DNA of 64,000 bases, taken from contig OW121850.1 of NCBI GenBank assembly GCA_933228895.1, positions 29,893,773 to 29,957,772 of the forward strand, in the 5' to 3' direction. This DNA is from Platycnemis pennipes (Eukaryota > Arthropoda > Insecta > Odonata > Platycnemididae). A program made the position numbers and the translations under genes. Shown in pieces: positions 1 to 11,041 of this stretch; within the stretch, counting starts at the first letter, position 1; each line of letters starts with the position of its first letter. The notes below the pieces were generated by a model that saw nothing but the letters and a program-made list of their open reading frames with translations, was not told where the DNA came from and searched no databases.

Positions 1-1123
1 GGCATGAAAACCCCTGACATTTCCCTGACATGTGGCCACCATGAATGGTGCTTGCCTTGCTTACCATCAGCTGCCAACGAAAATATCCTGGAAAAGAGTG
101 GATAAGTGACTTGTTATCAATAACTGCCTAACTGCCCTAGGACTAGCAGTCAACTTTTTAATGTCAAAAACAGCAGAGCAAAATACTTTTTCAGACCTTG
201 GGTCACTTTTCATTCCTGAAAATTACCTGAGATCGCGTTGGCCTTCTCAGGAGTCAGAGGTGGTCTCGAAGATTCATCCTTCTTTGCTGGGCATGACTTT
301 CCAAACACTGAGCTATAACTCAGTCTTTCGAATCCCCAAAGAGCGACTGCCAGGTTTTTCACGAATACAGTATTGGATGTTGCCATTGCCTCCACATTCA
401 CTAACGTTTGGTTGGGAATAAATATTCCTCTCCCTGAATGAATCTGCAATAAAAGCATTGCTTTAGTTATAACAAGATCCTCGGGACAAAATTCATACAT
501 GGATTTAGACAACTGGTGCCTAGAGATTTAAGAAACAAATAACTTGCCGAACCCATGCCAATGATTTCCACAAATCCGAGCGATCTAGGTTCCCCACGAT
601 TACCAGTAATAAGAAACTTACGAATGAAAGTGGGCCAAAGTAAAATCACAGAATAAAAATTTCCAACATGTATCATGAACAAATCATTTATTTCCACGAA
701 TGATGTATTGGATACATTTTTCATATTATTTATTAACTTCTTGGAAATGGCAGCAAACAAATCTGAATTAAATTTGTTCAGAACTCGCTATCAACTGGCA
801 AGCAGAAATAAGCGAAATCTAAAATTTGGAAGAGCAAGGTCCAAACGATTTAACACGAATGTAACCAAATCTAAAAGTTCAGACAGTAATGGACGAGAGA
901 AAAAGAGGAACACATTTTCACTCAAAAAGTCAAAGAGGAACACATTTTCACTCAAAAAGTCTGTCTCAAACATGACTAATCCATTGCCGGCTTCCTGTTC
1001 ATCCCTCATTGGCGAACGGGTCTCCCTCGCCATTATTTCTAGTGGAAAAAAAGAAATAACAATCAATACAGAATACATGTCTCCACCAACACCACCTAGA
1101 TTAGATTAGTGTTAGTGTTGCCT
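1..1123. other. Unassigned DNA, no supported gene
   Basis: AT-rich sequence with several short open frames on both strands, none with a recognisable domain, splice structure or motif. The longest, + strand 675-1109, is a basic, Ser/Lys-rich frame that includes a tandem duplication and looks incidental. No transposon termini were recognised here. Confidence 0.4.
902..961. repeat. 30-bp direct tandem duplication
   Basis: Two adjacent, apparently identical 30-bp units (902-931 and 932-961) that begin with an AAAGAGGAACAC core. In the + frame the unit repeats a Lys/Arg/Asn/Ser-rich decapeptide. It looks like a recent local duplication. Confidence 0.85.
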
Positions 1124-1303
1124 CCACACATAGAAATGTATTGCTAAAGTAGCAGTATTCCAGTGTTTGGCCATCGTTACAATAATTGAGTGGAAAAGAC
1201 TCATGGCCGTCTTCCACACATAGAAATGTATTGCTAAAGTAGCAGTATTCCAGTGTTTGGCCATCGTTACAATAATTGAGTGGAAAAGACTCATGGCCGT
1301 CCT
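1124..1303. repeat. 90-bp direct tandem duplication
   Basis: The sequence starting CCACACATAGAAATG recurs exactly 90 bp downstream and runs through GACTCATGGCCGTC in both copies, so 1124-1213 and 1214-1303 are near-identical. The second copy abuts the coiled-coil exon on the - strand and would be in its 3' untranslated region. Confidence 0.85.
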
Positions 1304-1521
1304 ACATGCTTTCCTTTAGGCCCTCAAACTCCTCTTTTAGAGTCGACAAAAACTCTAAAGGAAGAGCCTTCAGGGCCATTAGAGCTTCCTGGAGCTTTAA
1401 ATTCCTCTCCTCCAAAGATTTGCACTTCTCTTTTAAGGAAGTAACTTCCTCCCTAAGCCTCTCCTCCTCATCATGGGCCATCATGGCTCGCAACCTCACC
1501 TCTCTCCTTCCCTCCTCCAGC
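1302..1521 (-). CDS. Terminal exon of a coiled-coil protein (partial)
   Basis: On the - strand an acceptor (TTTCTTTTAG) at about 1522 is followed by an open frame starting LEEGRREVRLRAMM and ending KESM-stop. The exon is about 72 residues of Glu/Lys/Leu heptads (EERLREEVTSLKEKCKSLEE and on), a clear coiled coil. Short coiled-coil last exons are common after Myb/SANT-type DNA-binding domains in insect transposon-derived genes, but no partner exon was found upstream, so the function is unknown. The reading frame is clean, and the splice acceptor is the only evidence for the start. It could equally be the 3' end of a host gene whose upstream exons are missing. Confidence 0.45.
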
Positions 1522-1574
1522 TAAAAGAAATACAACATGCATATCAGTTAACGTATAGGAGATAAAAATTGCTT

Positions 1575-2140
1575 TATTCATCTACATCTACACGATACCC
1601 TGCAAGCCGTCGCGAGGGTCTGTGGCAGGGGGTACAGATCACCAAACATGCACTATAAACATACAAACATGCTACTAAAGGGTCTCGGGTAACTACACTT
1701 TTAGTATCTACATATTAAATAGGGATTGGTTATTAATACATGCATCATGCGCTACAGACGACTCTAAAATAATTCCCCTACCTATCCCTTTGCTATGCTG
1801 CCTATTCTATTCTCTTATAGCACGGGGGAAAAATGACGTTTTGAATTAATCAGTACGACAATCTATCTCTCTAATCATTTTTATCTAGGCGAACTAAGCA
1901 TAATACGCTGGTGTTATTAATATATGCATAACATCCTCAGTAAACCTATCAGATTTAAGTTCAAAATCCGAATTAAATCATGAGGAACTGTATCGAATGC
2001 CTTTTTAAAATCTAAAAATATCGCATCAATTTCAGTACTCTTTTCGCCGTAGACTAAACTATCGTGTACGATTAAAGCTAATTGTCTCTCGCAAGATCTA
2101 CCTTTCCGGAACCCATGTTGGCTATTTATGAGCAAGACCT
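1575..2140 (-). mobile_element. L2/CR1-like non-LTR retrotransposon, 3' fragment
   Basis: Read on the - strand, 1917-2135 encodes reverse-transcriptase motifs (NSQHGFRKGRSCE, then FLDFKKAFDTVPHDLI with the first catalytic Asp of the palm). The coding sequence then breaks off, and the fragment runs to a 3' terminus made of a conserved block (CCTGCCACAGACCC, GCAGGGTATC) and (TGTAGA) hexamers at 1575-1600. The same 3' block recurs at least six more times between 25.5 and 30.3 kb. Endonuclease, most of RT and the 5' end are absent, so this is a dead, internally deleted copy. The clade is judged from motif style only. Confidence 0.7.
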
Positions 2141-3273
2141 GACTACTTAATACTTTATTGGGCTACTTAACCCACTACAGATGAGAGAATCTGTAAATAC
2201 CATGAATTATATGGAAAATTAAAATTACCGAACATTGATCTTCCGTCTCCGACGTGGCTGACTCGAGGTTATTCGGTGGAGGAACGCTGCACCGTTTGCC
2301 CAATATTGCCCTCTCAATTTCGGCCTCCGTGCCAGAATAAAATTCAGATATTATATTGATTGCATCTGCTTGCCTCCGGAACTAGGATAAAATACCTCTG
2401 AAATAAGAACAAACATTCCTACTGCCGAATAAGTCATATTCCTACTCACCAGCAACACGTAGAATGCACGCTTGGAAAAAGTCTTCCTCTCGTCCTTCTC
2501 TCCACTTTACCATGAACTTAATTTTCCAGTTTCCATGGTCAAATCTTCTTATGTCCTTAATAGGATTCTTTACATGGCTTAATAATTCCATGTAAGCTAA
2601 CATGGCAACAACTTCGTCTTACTGCGAACTTACCTACAAGTCTAAACAGCCATGTGCAAGTCACTGAAATCCGTGATTTCAGTCATGAACACCGGAAGCC
2701 CCAACCTACGCTAAAAGGTGAACTGAACGGATCGAAACCTCCGCAGGGGCAAACGAGGCATTAACAAATATATAACGTATTTAAAGTTGCTAAGGAATAC
2801 TGCTAAATTATTTCAATGGCACAGACCTCCACTGAATAAAGAAGTAAAGAAGCGGCATTTTTTGATGCCACTAAAAATTATGGGAGAAGGGCATAAATTG
2901 GAGGTGCGGTGACGAGTTGATTGTTTCCAAATTGAGGCCATTTTGCATCTGTGTTGATTCGATCGCTCGTCCACCGGTAAAGAATTCCACTCAATTGAAT
3001 GGGTATTATGGATGTGTATCAAGGATGACAACCAGTGGAGAAAAAACTACATGATTATACGATAAATAAAACCTAAATTTATTTTAAAAAATTATCTTAG
3101 AAATGAAAAATAACAACTAACACAAATAAAACAAAAATATATAGTATATATAAAATAAAAATATATAACAATAATTAAAATACAAAATAATCATTGATGA
3201 AAATTCAGAAGGATAGAGGTGGGATTTCACGTATTGCCTCTCCCACGTAGCACACTGCCTCCAAAAGGCGCCT
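2141..3273. other. Unassigned intergenic DNA
   Basis: No frame with a recognisable domain, and no terminal repeats. Sequence near 3260-3273 is rich in AAGGCGCC-type words that reappear beyond the right end of the piggyBac element (11042-11120), consistent with one contiguous ancestral stretch split by that insertion. Confidence 0.4.
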
Positions 3274-4353
3274 TTAACCCTTTCAGACCTGGTGTCCATT
3301 GTAATGGACCTAGATTTCAATTAATTGCTACACTGTACTCAATGTATTCTCACGTTATTTTATGAGCTTCCGTCACTCAGTGATACTTTGTCGACTAGTA
3401 TGTGTGTGGAGCCATGTGTCGATAGAGCGGTTTGGTTACGAAGGGAGCTCGTTTCAGAAATGGTATCCATTGCATCAACTCCTAAAGATATGTGATATTC
3501 TATATTTTATTTTTTTATTACTATTGGCTCCTATTGCTTGCAGAATTTTTTAAACATTCCTCATTGTTTAATAATTGTACTATGAGTCTTAAATTTAATC
3601 ATTGATTTTTAGTTTTTGCCACGTTAATCGTTAAATGAATGTCCATTATAATGGACATTGGGACCACGAGGAAAGGTCACTTCTGTTTATCTCTTTTCCT
3701 TTTTGATAATATATACGTAGGTAAATGCTACCAGTGCAGTGCTGTAATCATTCCATTTCCTCTCCCCCTGCGGGTAGGGGGATTGAGAATACTCCCGCAG
3801 TATCCCTGCTTGTCGTAAGAGGCGACTAAAAGGGCGGGGAGAAAACCTCGAAAACAAACCCCCGTGTCAGCAAGGGATGCGTCCGAGCAACGTGTGGGTC
3901 TGTTGCTTGTGAGTGACCATACCAGCTGGTTCACGATCCACCCATGTGTTTGCCGTGCATGGAGACCCGTAAGGGGGAGAAGGGGATCCTGGAGGGTGAG
4001 TTTTTCGGTTCCCAGCCGGGTGTCGGATGCCCGGTATGGCCCGAGAAACAATAACCCTCTTTGGCCCTGGATTCCCTGTAAACGGGAGGCCGGGGGCTAG
4101 CCACCCCTGGTCAATCGGCTTTCCGATACGTTCGGTGGCGAGTGCTAGGGAGGTGGGGGTCTGCGTAGGGCGGTCGGAGATGTACGGGTTTGGTGGGCCC
4201 GTGCATCGAAGATCTGACCCGAAACAGACAACCACCTCTAGGGTGCTATATCCCCTCGGGTAGCCCTGGCGACCGCACCGGTTTGCGGTGCGGCGTCCCA
4301 AATGTGTGGCTCCATGGTGGGTGGGGAGCCCGGGGGATGAATTTCTCTTTGGT

Positions 4354-5511
4354 ATGGCGGATAATTTCCTTCCACCAAATAAAAGATCCCGTCCAGATTT
4401 GGGCGGGGGAGCACTTTTCCAATGTAGCAGAAAGTATTTAGTAATGAAATGCCGAAAGGAAGGCGAGACGCTGCAGAAAGTGTCTCCCTTTGTCATACGG
4501 CGAGTATTGTCAAGTACGATCCTTGGGGACCTTAAGTCTGCGAAAAAACTAAGAGACGGCACCCTGCTCATAGAGACTATGAATGATAAGCAAAGTGAGA
4601 GAATCCTTCAAATGAATAAATTAGACGGAATAGAAATTGAAGTTCAGCTACACCATTCTCTAAATACTAGTAAAGGGGTAATTAGCCATTACGATCTGCT
4701 ATACGTAGAGGAGGACGAAATAAAAAGAGAGATGGCCTCCCAGGGCGTAATAGATTGTCGCCGTATTACTACTAGACGTAATGGAGAGCGAGTAAACACA
4801 ACATCCATCATCCTGACATTTAACCGCGATACGCTTCCGGATAAGGTGAATGTTGGATACAACTTCGTACCAGTGCGACCATACATCCCAAATCCCATGC
4901 GTTGCTTTACCTGCCAACGATTTGGACACATATCCGCTCGATGTAAAGGCAAATCGACCTGCCCGCGCTGTGCAATGGACAGGCATGATGACGAGGAATG
5001 TAGGACTGATCCTAAGTGCGTAAACTGCGGAGAAGCACATCCAGTATATTCCCGAGACTGTCAAGTACTTAAGGACGAAAAGAAAATAATGGAAATTAAA
5101 ACCGTAGAAAAAGTCCCTTACCTAGAGGCTCGAAAAAAATATAAGACTCTAATTGCACCCACCTTTTCAAGGTCATTCGCGGCCGTTGCCACCGTCAAAA
5201 AGTGTACTACCTCGACTCAAACATCCAATGGAAACAACGCGGAAAAAAATGAACCTGGAAAAGAAACTATAAAAACAGATAAGGTCAAACAGTCGGTGAA
5301 AGGGAAAACAGAAATCGCGGGTTCTCCTAAGAAGAATCCGCAAAAAACATATCCAGAATGCACGAACATCGTTCGTGAAAAAAGTCCTTCTCCCGGCCCA
5401 CCCGGCCGTAAAAATACAGCATCCATAGAATCAATGGAAGAGGATTTTTTTGTCTCAGATACCGAAATCCTCCAAATTAGTGGAAAAAAGAAAAACAGAA
5501 TAAAACGGTGA
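4354..5511 (+). CDS. ORF1 gag-like nucleic-acid-binding protein (I copy 1)
   Basis: ORF1 proteins of I/jockey-type elements coat the element RNA in a ribonucleoprotein. This one is 385 residues from the ATG at 4354, chosen because MAD/MEN followed by PP and RSRPD is conserved in copies C, D and E; an open frame continues upstream without ATG. A central globular region (about residues 30-185) precedes three zinc knuckles: CFTCQRFGHISARC, CPRCAMDRHDDEEC and CVNCGEAHPVYSRDC. A conserved KIMEIKTVEK segment follows, then a Lys/Pro/Ser-rich tail ending in an acidic patch. ORF2 begins 38 bp downstream in another frame. The frame is intact, with no internal stops. Confidence 0.9.
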   Translation: MADNFLPPNKRSRPDLGGGALFQCSRKYLVMKCRKEGETLQKVSPFVIRRVLSSTILGDLKSAKKLRDGTLLIETMNDKQSERILQMNKLDGIEIEVQLHHSLNTSKGVISHYDLLYVEEDEIKREMASQGVIDCRRITTRRNGERVNTTSIILTFNRDTLPDKVNVGYNFVPVRPYIPNPMRCFTCQRFGHISARCKGKSTCPRCAMDRHDDEECRTDPKCVNCGEAHPVYSRDCQVLKDEKKIMEIKTVEKVPYLEARKKYKTLIAPTFSRSFAAVATVKKCTTSTQTSNGNNAEKNEPGKETIKTDKVKQSVKGKTEIAGSPKKNPQKTYPECTNIVREKSPSPGPPGRKNTASIESMEEDFFVSDTEILQISGKKKNRIKR

Positions 5512-5548
5512 ATCGCAATCGTTAATACCACCTAAACTACCCCTAACC

Positions 5549-8500
5549 ATGAGCCACAACTCATTTGGAATGAATTTTTTATTGCAATGGAATTGCAATG
5601 GTTTTTATCGACATCGTGAAGAACTGATGCTTTTAATTCAAGATTTTAACCCCAAATGTATTTGTCTACAGGAGACCCATTTTAAACCTACTGACAAGGG
5701 TTATTTCAAAGGTTTTAACGTTTTTCGATACGATGACACCACTGGCCAACGAGCCCAAGGTGGAGTGGCAGTTGCTACTCGGGAGGCCCTTTACACCTCC
5801 CGAGTGCAGCTGAACACGCCATTCCAGGCGGTGGCGGTGACTGTGCACGCCCCCGAGGTGGTTACATTGTGTAACGTATACCTCCCGGAGGGTGCACCTG
5901 TCACCCGCCTAAACTTGGAAGCACTTCTTCGTCAGTTGCCTAGACCCTTCATTCTGCTGGGTGATTTTAATGCCCATGACCCTCTATGGGGAAGTACGCC
6001 GGCCCAGAGCAACCGAAGGGGTCGCATTTTATCGAGTTTTATAAATGATTTTAACCTATTCTTGTTGAATGACAGGGAAAAGACCCGCTTTAATTGCCAT
6101 ACGGGTGACTATTCCTCCATCGATTTGTGTATGGCTTCAAGCAGTCTCATGACCAAAGTAAAACTGTCAGTTCACGAGGACCTGTGTGGGAGTGACCATT
6201 TTCCCCTTTTTATCACTAAAGAAAATGTTTTTAACCCTGATTTTATTCGACAAGGCAATTGGATTGTCCGCAAGGCCGATTGGTCAAACTACAGAAAAAG
6301 TTTTAATTTTAAATTTGACGAGTATAACGATGGTGTTATCAATGTAGAGCGGTTGACATCAGAGATTCTCGAGGCTGCTAGAAGCAGTGTCCCTCGTTCC
6401 CAAGGAGTTAAACATCGACCAGCAGTTCCTTGGTGGAATGCTGAGTGCGCCAAGGCCATTCAACTAAGGAAGAAAGCCCTGCGGATTTTCAATAAATACC
6501 CAACAGAAAGGAATCTCGTCTCTTTTCGACGTCTACGGGCCAAGGCACGACAGGTAATAAAGCACGCGAAGAAGACCTCATGGATGGAATACGTCTCTAC
6601 CATCAATAACAGAACACCTATATCTCAGGTATGGCGTAAAGTCCGCTGCATCTCTGGACGCCGCCAAGATTATGGAATATATAGCCTAAATATTGACGGA
6701 AAGATAATATCTAAGCCTTCAGAAATATGCGAGGTTTTTGGCTGCTTACTCGAAGAGACATGCAGTGATGACAACTATGACCATGGTTTCCTTCATATTA
6801 AACATCGAAATGAGACAATGAGGTTATCCTTTGAAGAGAGCGGCGAAACCCAACACTACAATATCCCTTTCCAGCTATGGGAACTTACCTCCGCTATCGC
6901 TGAGTCCCGGGAGAGCTCCCCTGGAGCAGATGGCATCCTCAATGCCTTCTTCCGGAATCTTCCAGAACTGGCATTGGAGGAGGTCCTTAAGGCCTTTAAT
7001 CGTATTTGGACAGATGGTACCTTCCCGCAATCATGGCGGGAATCCATGATTGTGCCTATTCCCAAGCACGGGAAGGAAAAGAGTGACCCCAACAATTATC
7101 GACCAATTTCTCTCACCAGTTGCGTTTGTAAACTCATGGAAAGAATGGTCAATCGCCGCCTTGTTTGGTGGCTTGAGTCCCGAGACTTACTTTCAAACGC
7201 GCAGTGTGGTTTCCGTCGTGGCAGATCAACCTTAGACCATTTGGTGAGAGCCGAAAACTTCATTCAGGAAGCCTTTCTCCTACGGCAACACGTCATCGCG
7301 GTTTTCTTTGATGTGGAAAAGGCTTATGACAGAGTCTGGCGTCATAAAATCCTAATGACGTTGCATAATTGGGGTCTCAGGGGAAACCTACCGATTTTTA
7401 TCCGAAACTCTTTGAATGGTCGGAGGTTTAAGGTCAGAGTAGGTAAATTCCTATCTCGAGCCCACTATCAGGCTAACGGAGTACCACAGGGCTCCGTATT
7501 GAGCGTGACGCTGTTCGCCGTGGCCATCAACAACGTGATGGAGTGCATTAAATCTCCAGTTATGGGTTGCCTTTTCGTAGACGATCTGGCAATTTTCTGC
7601 CGTTCATCAAGAATAGGAAACGCAGCCAGATTAGTTCAACTCACTGTGAACAAGCTCTCTCAATGGTCCCACGAAAACGGCTTTAGGTTCTCCGCCGACA
7701 AAACGAAATGCGTGCATTTTCACAGGCTGAGAGGATATCACGCACCGCCCACGCTACATCTAAATGGAAGGATACTCCCATATGTGGAATCAATCCGGTT
7801 CTTGGGGATGACTCTAGACCACCGCTTAAATTGGCGAGAAAACGTAAATTTATTGAGGGATAAGTGTTTTAAAATTTTAAATATTTTAAAGTTTTTAAGC
7901 AATTCAACATGGGGTGCAGACCGCACCTCGTTGCTGATGTTATACCGGTCATTAGTCCGTAGTCGACTTGACTACGGATCAATAATCTATGCGTCAGGAC
8001 GGGAGTCATATTTAGAACCGCTTACATCGGTACACAACTCTGGGCTACGGCTGGCAACGGGTGCTTTCCGAACATCTCCAATTTTGAGCCTTTACTGTGA
8101 CGCCGGCGAACCACCTTTGGTGATTCGCCGTGAAATTTTGATGTGCAACTATGTTGCCAAGATTTTATCAATGAAGAATCACCCGTGTTTTAAGGTGATC
8201 ACAAACCACCGGTTTTTAGACGTTTTTAACCGAAGGAGAAAGGCCACAATGCCAATTAGCATACGTTTTAATAATTTTATGACACACAGTGGTTTTAATC
8301 TTCCTGACATGTACCCATCCGGGTACCTGAAACACCCGCCATGGTCAATCCCAAGACCAGATATTATTAACACTCTTTTACTCTGCCGCAAATCCTCCAC
8401 CACAGCTTTGGAGTACCAGTGCCTTTTCCGGGAAGTCCTAGATAAGTTCCGCGATTTCACCCCCGTCTACACAGATGGTTCAAAGTCGGAGAATTCCTGT

Positions 8501-9271
8501 GGGTGCTCTGTGGTTTCAGCATACCACGGAGTCGTTAAAGCCAAACTGGACCCATCCTGTTCGGTATTTACGGCAGAACTGTATGCCATTAAGATGGCAA
8601 TAACCGAAATGAAATGCAGCCGTGGGGCATTCTTGATATGCTCTGACTCTTCTAGCGCACTCCATGCAATTTCTCGTTTCTCCCCTAGCAATCCTCTTGC
8701 CCAGGAAATACAAACGGCCCTTGTTTCCCTTTACATCAAGGGAATAAGAATATCATTCATGTGGGTTCCTGGACACGTTGGCATAACGGGGAATGAAGAG
8801 GCCGATTCAGCAGCAAGGGATGCTCTGGAGAAAGCAAATACCACAATCCCTTTGGTAACCGTGGAAGACCTCAAAGTAAAATTCCGAAATGTGGTTCTAA
8901 ATAAATGGAAAAATACCTGGGAAGAGCTATCAAATAATAAACTCCGGGCTATTAAACCCACGACAGCAGCATGGGCCACTTCTGTCCGAAATAATCGGAA
9001 AGAGGAGGTCGTCATCACCCGCCTGAGAATAGGCCACTGCGTCTTGACGCACTCGTATCTCTTTACTGAAGAGAAAATTCCACCGAGGTGCGACGAATGC
9101 GACTCTGCTCTGAGTGTGCATCACATTCTAACGGAATGTGTAAAATACCGGGCTGCACGCGAGAAACTAGGGATTCCTAGTACGTTGCAACAGGTTCTTG
9201 GTAACAGCCAAGCGAATGTAAATAACTTAATACAGTTTTTACGGCAAACCCACCTCTTAGACAAACTTTAG
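5549..9271 (+). CDS. ORF2 polyprotein: AP endonuclease, reverse transcriptase, RNase H (I copy 1)
   Basis: A 1,240-residue open protein that would nick target DNA and copy the element RNA at the nick. The AP-like endonuclease shows LQETHFK near residue 40, LLGDFNAHD near 137 and SDHFPL near 215. The RT has PNNYRPISLT, a palm motif FDVEKAYDRVW, GVPQGSVLS and the catalytic FVDDLAIFC near residue 676. RNase H follows at about 975 with VYTDGSK, FTAELYAIK, CSDSS and HVGITGNEEAD, giving the D-E-D-D set. A C-terminal Cys/His segment (CDECDSALSVHHILTEC) closes the protein. The RNase H domain places it in the I superfamily rather than R1 or jockey. Start is the ATG at 5549; a second ATG seven codons later matches the shorter starts of copies C and E. 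Confidence 0.94.
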   Translation: MSHNSFGMNFLLQWNCNGFYRHREELMLLIQDFNPKCICLQETHFKPTDKGYFKGFNVFRYDDTTGQRAQGGVAVATREALYTSRVQLNTPFQAVAVTVHAPEVVTLCNVYLPEGAPVTRLNLEALLRQLPRPFILLGDFNAHDPLWGSTPAQSNRRGRILSSFINDFNLFLLNDREKTRFNCHTGDYSSIDLCMASSSLMTKVKLSVHEDLCGSDHFPLFITKENVFNPDFIRQGNWIVRKADWSNYRKSFNFKFDEYNDGVINVERLTSEILEAARSSVPRSQGVKHRPAVPWWNAECAKAIQLRKKALRIFNKYPTERNLVSFRRLRAKARQVIKHAKKTSWMEYVSTINNRTPISQVWRKVRCISGRRQDYGIYSLNIDGKIISKPSEICEVFGCLLEETCSDDNYDHGFLHIKHRNETMRLSFEESGETQHYNIPFQLWELTSAIAESRESSPGADGILNAFFRNLPELALEEVLKAFNRIWTDGTFPQSWRESMIVPIPKHGKEKSDPNNYRPISLTSCVCKLMERMVNRRLVWWLESRDLLSNAQCGFRRGRSTLDHLVRAENFIQEAFLLRQHVIAVFFDVEKAYDRVWRHKILMTLHNWGLRGNLPIFIRNSLNGRRFKVRVGKFLSRAHYQANGVPQGSVLSVTLFAVAINNVMECIKSPVMGCLFVDDLAIFCRSSRIGNAARLVQLTVNKLSQWSHENGFRFSADKTKCVHFHRLRGYHAPPTLHLNGRILPYVESIRFLGMTLDHRLNWRENVNLLRDKCFKILNILKFLSNSTWGADRTSLLMLYRSLVRSRLDYGSIIYASGRESYLEPLTSVHNSGLRLATGAFRTSPILSLYCDAGEPPLVIRREILMCNYVAKILSMKNHPCFKVITNHRFLDVFNRRRKATMPISIRFNNFMTHSGFNLPDMYPSGYLKHPPWSIPRPDIINTLLLCRKSSTTALEYQCLFREVLDKFRDFTPVYTDGSKSENSCGCSVVSAYHGVVKAKLDPSCSVFTAELYAIKMAITEMKCSRGAFLICSDSSSALHAISRFSPSNPLAQEIQTALVSLYIKGIRISFMWVPGHVGITGNEEADSAARDALEKANTTIPLVTVEDLKVKFRNVVLNKWKNTWEELSNNKLRAIKPTTAAWATSVRNNRKEEVVITRLRIGHCVLTHSYLFTEEKIPPRCDECDSALSVHHILTECVKYRAAREKLGIPSTLQQVLGNSQANVNNLIQFLRQTHLLDKL

Positions 9272-9599
9272 AACATTGTAGTTATAATATATTTTTATAC
9301 ATATTATACGATGGTATATACCCATTTTTTAGGTCCATAATGCTCGCTGTATAAAGACTGCGATTGAAACAGGATTGTGCGTGGTGCAACATGACCTCAG
9401 CTGTCGACGCACCCAATAAACCAAATCCTACCTACCTCCATTTCCTTTATTTTTTAAGAATTTGTTTTCGAAGAGTTTTCTAAGATAATTTAACACTATT
9501 CCGACTAATTATTTATTTTTATTTGTATTTTGTTACTATATACTCTGAGGTTATATATTTTTAGGCATCGCCATTAGTTTTATTTTACTTTTTTTCATT

Positions 9600-10320
9600 A
9601 ATTTACATTTTATGTGATTTAATAATGGATAGTGATTCCAGTACTATAACGTCTTATATAATTTTTAGATGCATTTAATTGCAATTATGCTCAGCACATC
9701 AGAACAATTATTAGATACTTTGAGGAATCAAATGACTCTGAAATCGAAGGTTTAGATAGTGATGGAAGCGATGCAGATGAGCCAGTTCCCACATCCCACA
9801 AAGGCCAGGTATCCTATAATCCAATCTCGAAGAAATAAATATTTATCTTTGATATAGTGTGAATGTTATTAAATGCTACAACCAATTATGGAAAAACTAC
9901 GGGGACTAATGGTGAAGGTCTGACCAATGTGAAGGTGAGATTGAAAGTCCAGCTCTTAGAAGTGGACAACCGGAAAACGGGGAAGTGCTGAATTTTGGAG
10001 TTACCGACTAAGTCAGCCTAAGGTGGAAATGGCAGAAATACAACCACACGATTTGATTGCAGAGTACCATAGAGAAAAAAGACAAAGACGAATTTGATAT
10101 TGGTTCGTTTGAATTATTTTCCTCACTACATTGGTGAAGATCAATATGAAAACATCCGTCCGTAAAGACAAATAAAAGGATATTGAAATTTTGAGTCAAC
10201 AGATAAAATTTAAATTGAAAACTTATTGGAATACATATTATCATGGGTCCATTAAACATCCCAAGAGAAAGACTGTACTGCGGCAAAGCATTAGGCATGT
10301 GTGTGTTTCTTTATGTAGGT
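9600..10320 (+). pseudogene. piggyBac transposase remnant
   Basis: The first part encodes an acidic stretch (EESNDSEIEGLDSDGSDADE, about 9722-9782) like the N-termini of piggyBac transposases. About 450 bp later one frame reads LIGIHIIMGPLNIPRERLY, which matches the start of the piggyBac DDE domain (hydrophobic-Gly-hydrophobic-MG-LP-x3-Y). Between them the frame is broken by stops and shifts, and the catalytic Asp residues cannot be followed. Its position between piggyBac-type termini supports the call. It is non-functional. Confidence 0.55.
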
Positions 10321-11037
10321 AACATTTTTTGCTGAATAATGAAAACGTAGGCTTTTGCATTTAAAAACTGCAATAGCTACCCATATTTATTTTATGAATT
10401 ATGATAAAGGTTTCTAAATTACTAAAGAAAAAGTATGTATTTGTTAAATTACGAACAAGTTAGTATACACCCTTAGTATACATTACATGAGTGTTTTCAA
10501 GTCTGTTTCCGCACTAATAGGCGTTTCAGACCGGGAGGAAAGGTATAAGGATAGAAATGGAAGGCATGGGGTACCTCTCTCCGTATCCACCCTCAGTATA
10601 ATCTGGTATTTAGCAGGTATGTTAAATTTTATGTCCCAAAGGATGGCAACTCAAACCGAAAATATGTGATTCATTTCCATTCCACATTGTTTTGGTGAAA
10701 AACACACTTGAGCAATTAAGGTAATAGGTACGATTCACAGCTTTAAATTGATATATCTGGTTCTCTGGTGTATCGGGCATAAGAAGCATAGACACCTAGC
10801 TAACCTATATACTTCCTGATGGCCAAGGGTTCTGCCATCTAGTAGTGGGTTGAGGCACTAAATTTCAAAATGAACCTTATAGTCCAAATGTCCATTACAG
10901 TGGACATAAAATTATTTCCACAAATATAAGTACAATGGGTATTTTAACTACATACAATCATTATTTAATTTATATAGAATAGGTATGAACTGAAAAAAAA
11001 ATTTTCATCGGTTAAAAATAAATCTGGTCTGAAAGGG
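10321..11037. other. Right non-coding part of the piggyBac element
   Basis: AT-rich sequence with no domain. It contains a GTCCATT...GTGGAC palindrome at about 10887 and the inverted terminus (GGTCTGAAAGGG) ending at 11037. Confidence 0.5.
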
Positions 11038-11041
11038 TTAA

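Larger units (their letters stand above)
3762..9436 (+). mobile_element. I-superfamily non-LTR retrotransposon, full length (copy 1)
   Basis: Complete element: GC-rich 5' leader starting CCCCCTGCGGG at 3764, ORF1 (gag-like) and ORF2 (endonuclease-RT-RNase H). The 3' UTR ends in the hairpin block GTGGTGC...GTCGACGCACC and a CCTACCTACC tail. A 10-bp target duplication, TCCATTTCCT, lies at 3752-3761 and 9437-9446. Two extra bases (CT) sit between the left duplication and the conserved 5' end. Both ORFs are open, so the copy may be recent. It is inserted in the piggyBac element. Confidence 0.93.
3278..11037. mobile_element. piggyBac-superfamily DNA transposon (decayed, hosts I copy 1)
   Basis: Both ends read TTAA followed by the inverted terminus CCCTTTCAGACC: left TTAA at 3274-3277, right TTAA at 11038-11041. 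TTAA duplication with CCC...GGG termini is diagnostic of piggyBac. Next to the ends are palindromes of the form GTCCATTNNANTGGAC (about 3294-3309, 3641-3656 and 10887-10902), which could be transposase-binding subterminal repeats. Without the 5.7-kb I element nested at 3762-9436, about 2.1 kb of its own sequence remains, including piggyBac-like coding remnants at 9600-10320. It has many stops and is not autonomous. Confidence 0.8.

Noticed and set aside
3728..4571. Long open frames on both strands across the I-element leaders (3.7-4.6, 38.1-38.9, 45.8-46.6 and 57.5-58.1 kb)
   Set aside because: They arise from GC-rich leader sequence with few stops, lack domains, and recur only because the leader is repeated. 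The conserved ATG of ORF1 lies downstream of all of them.
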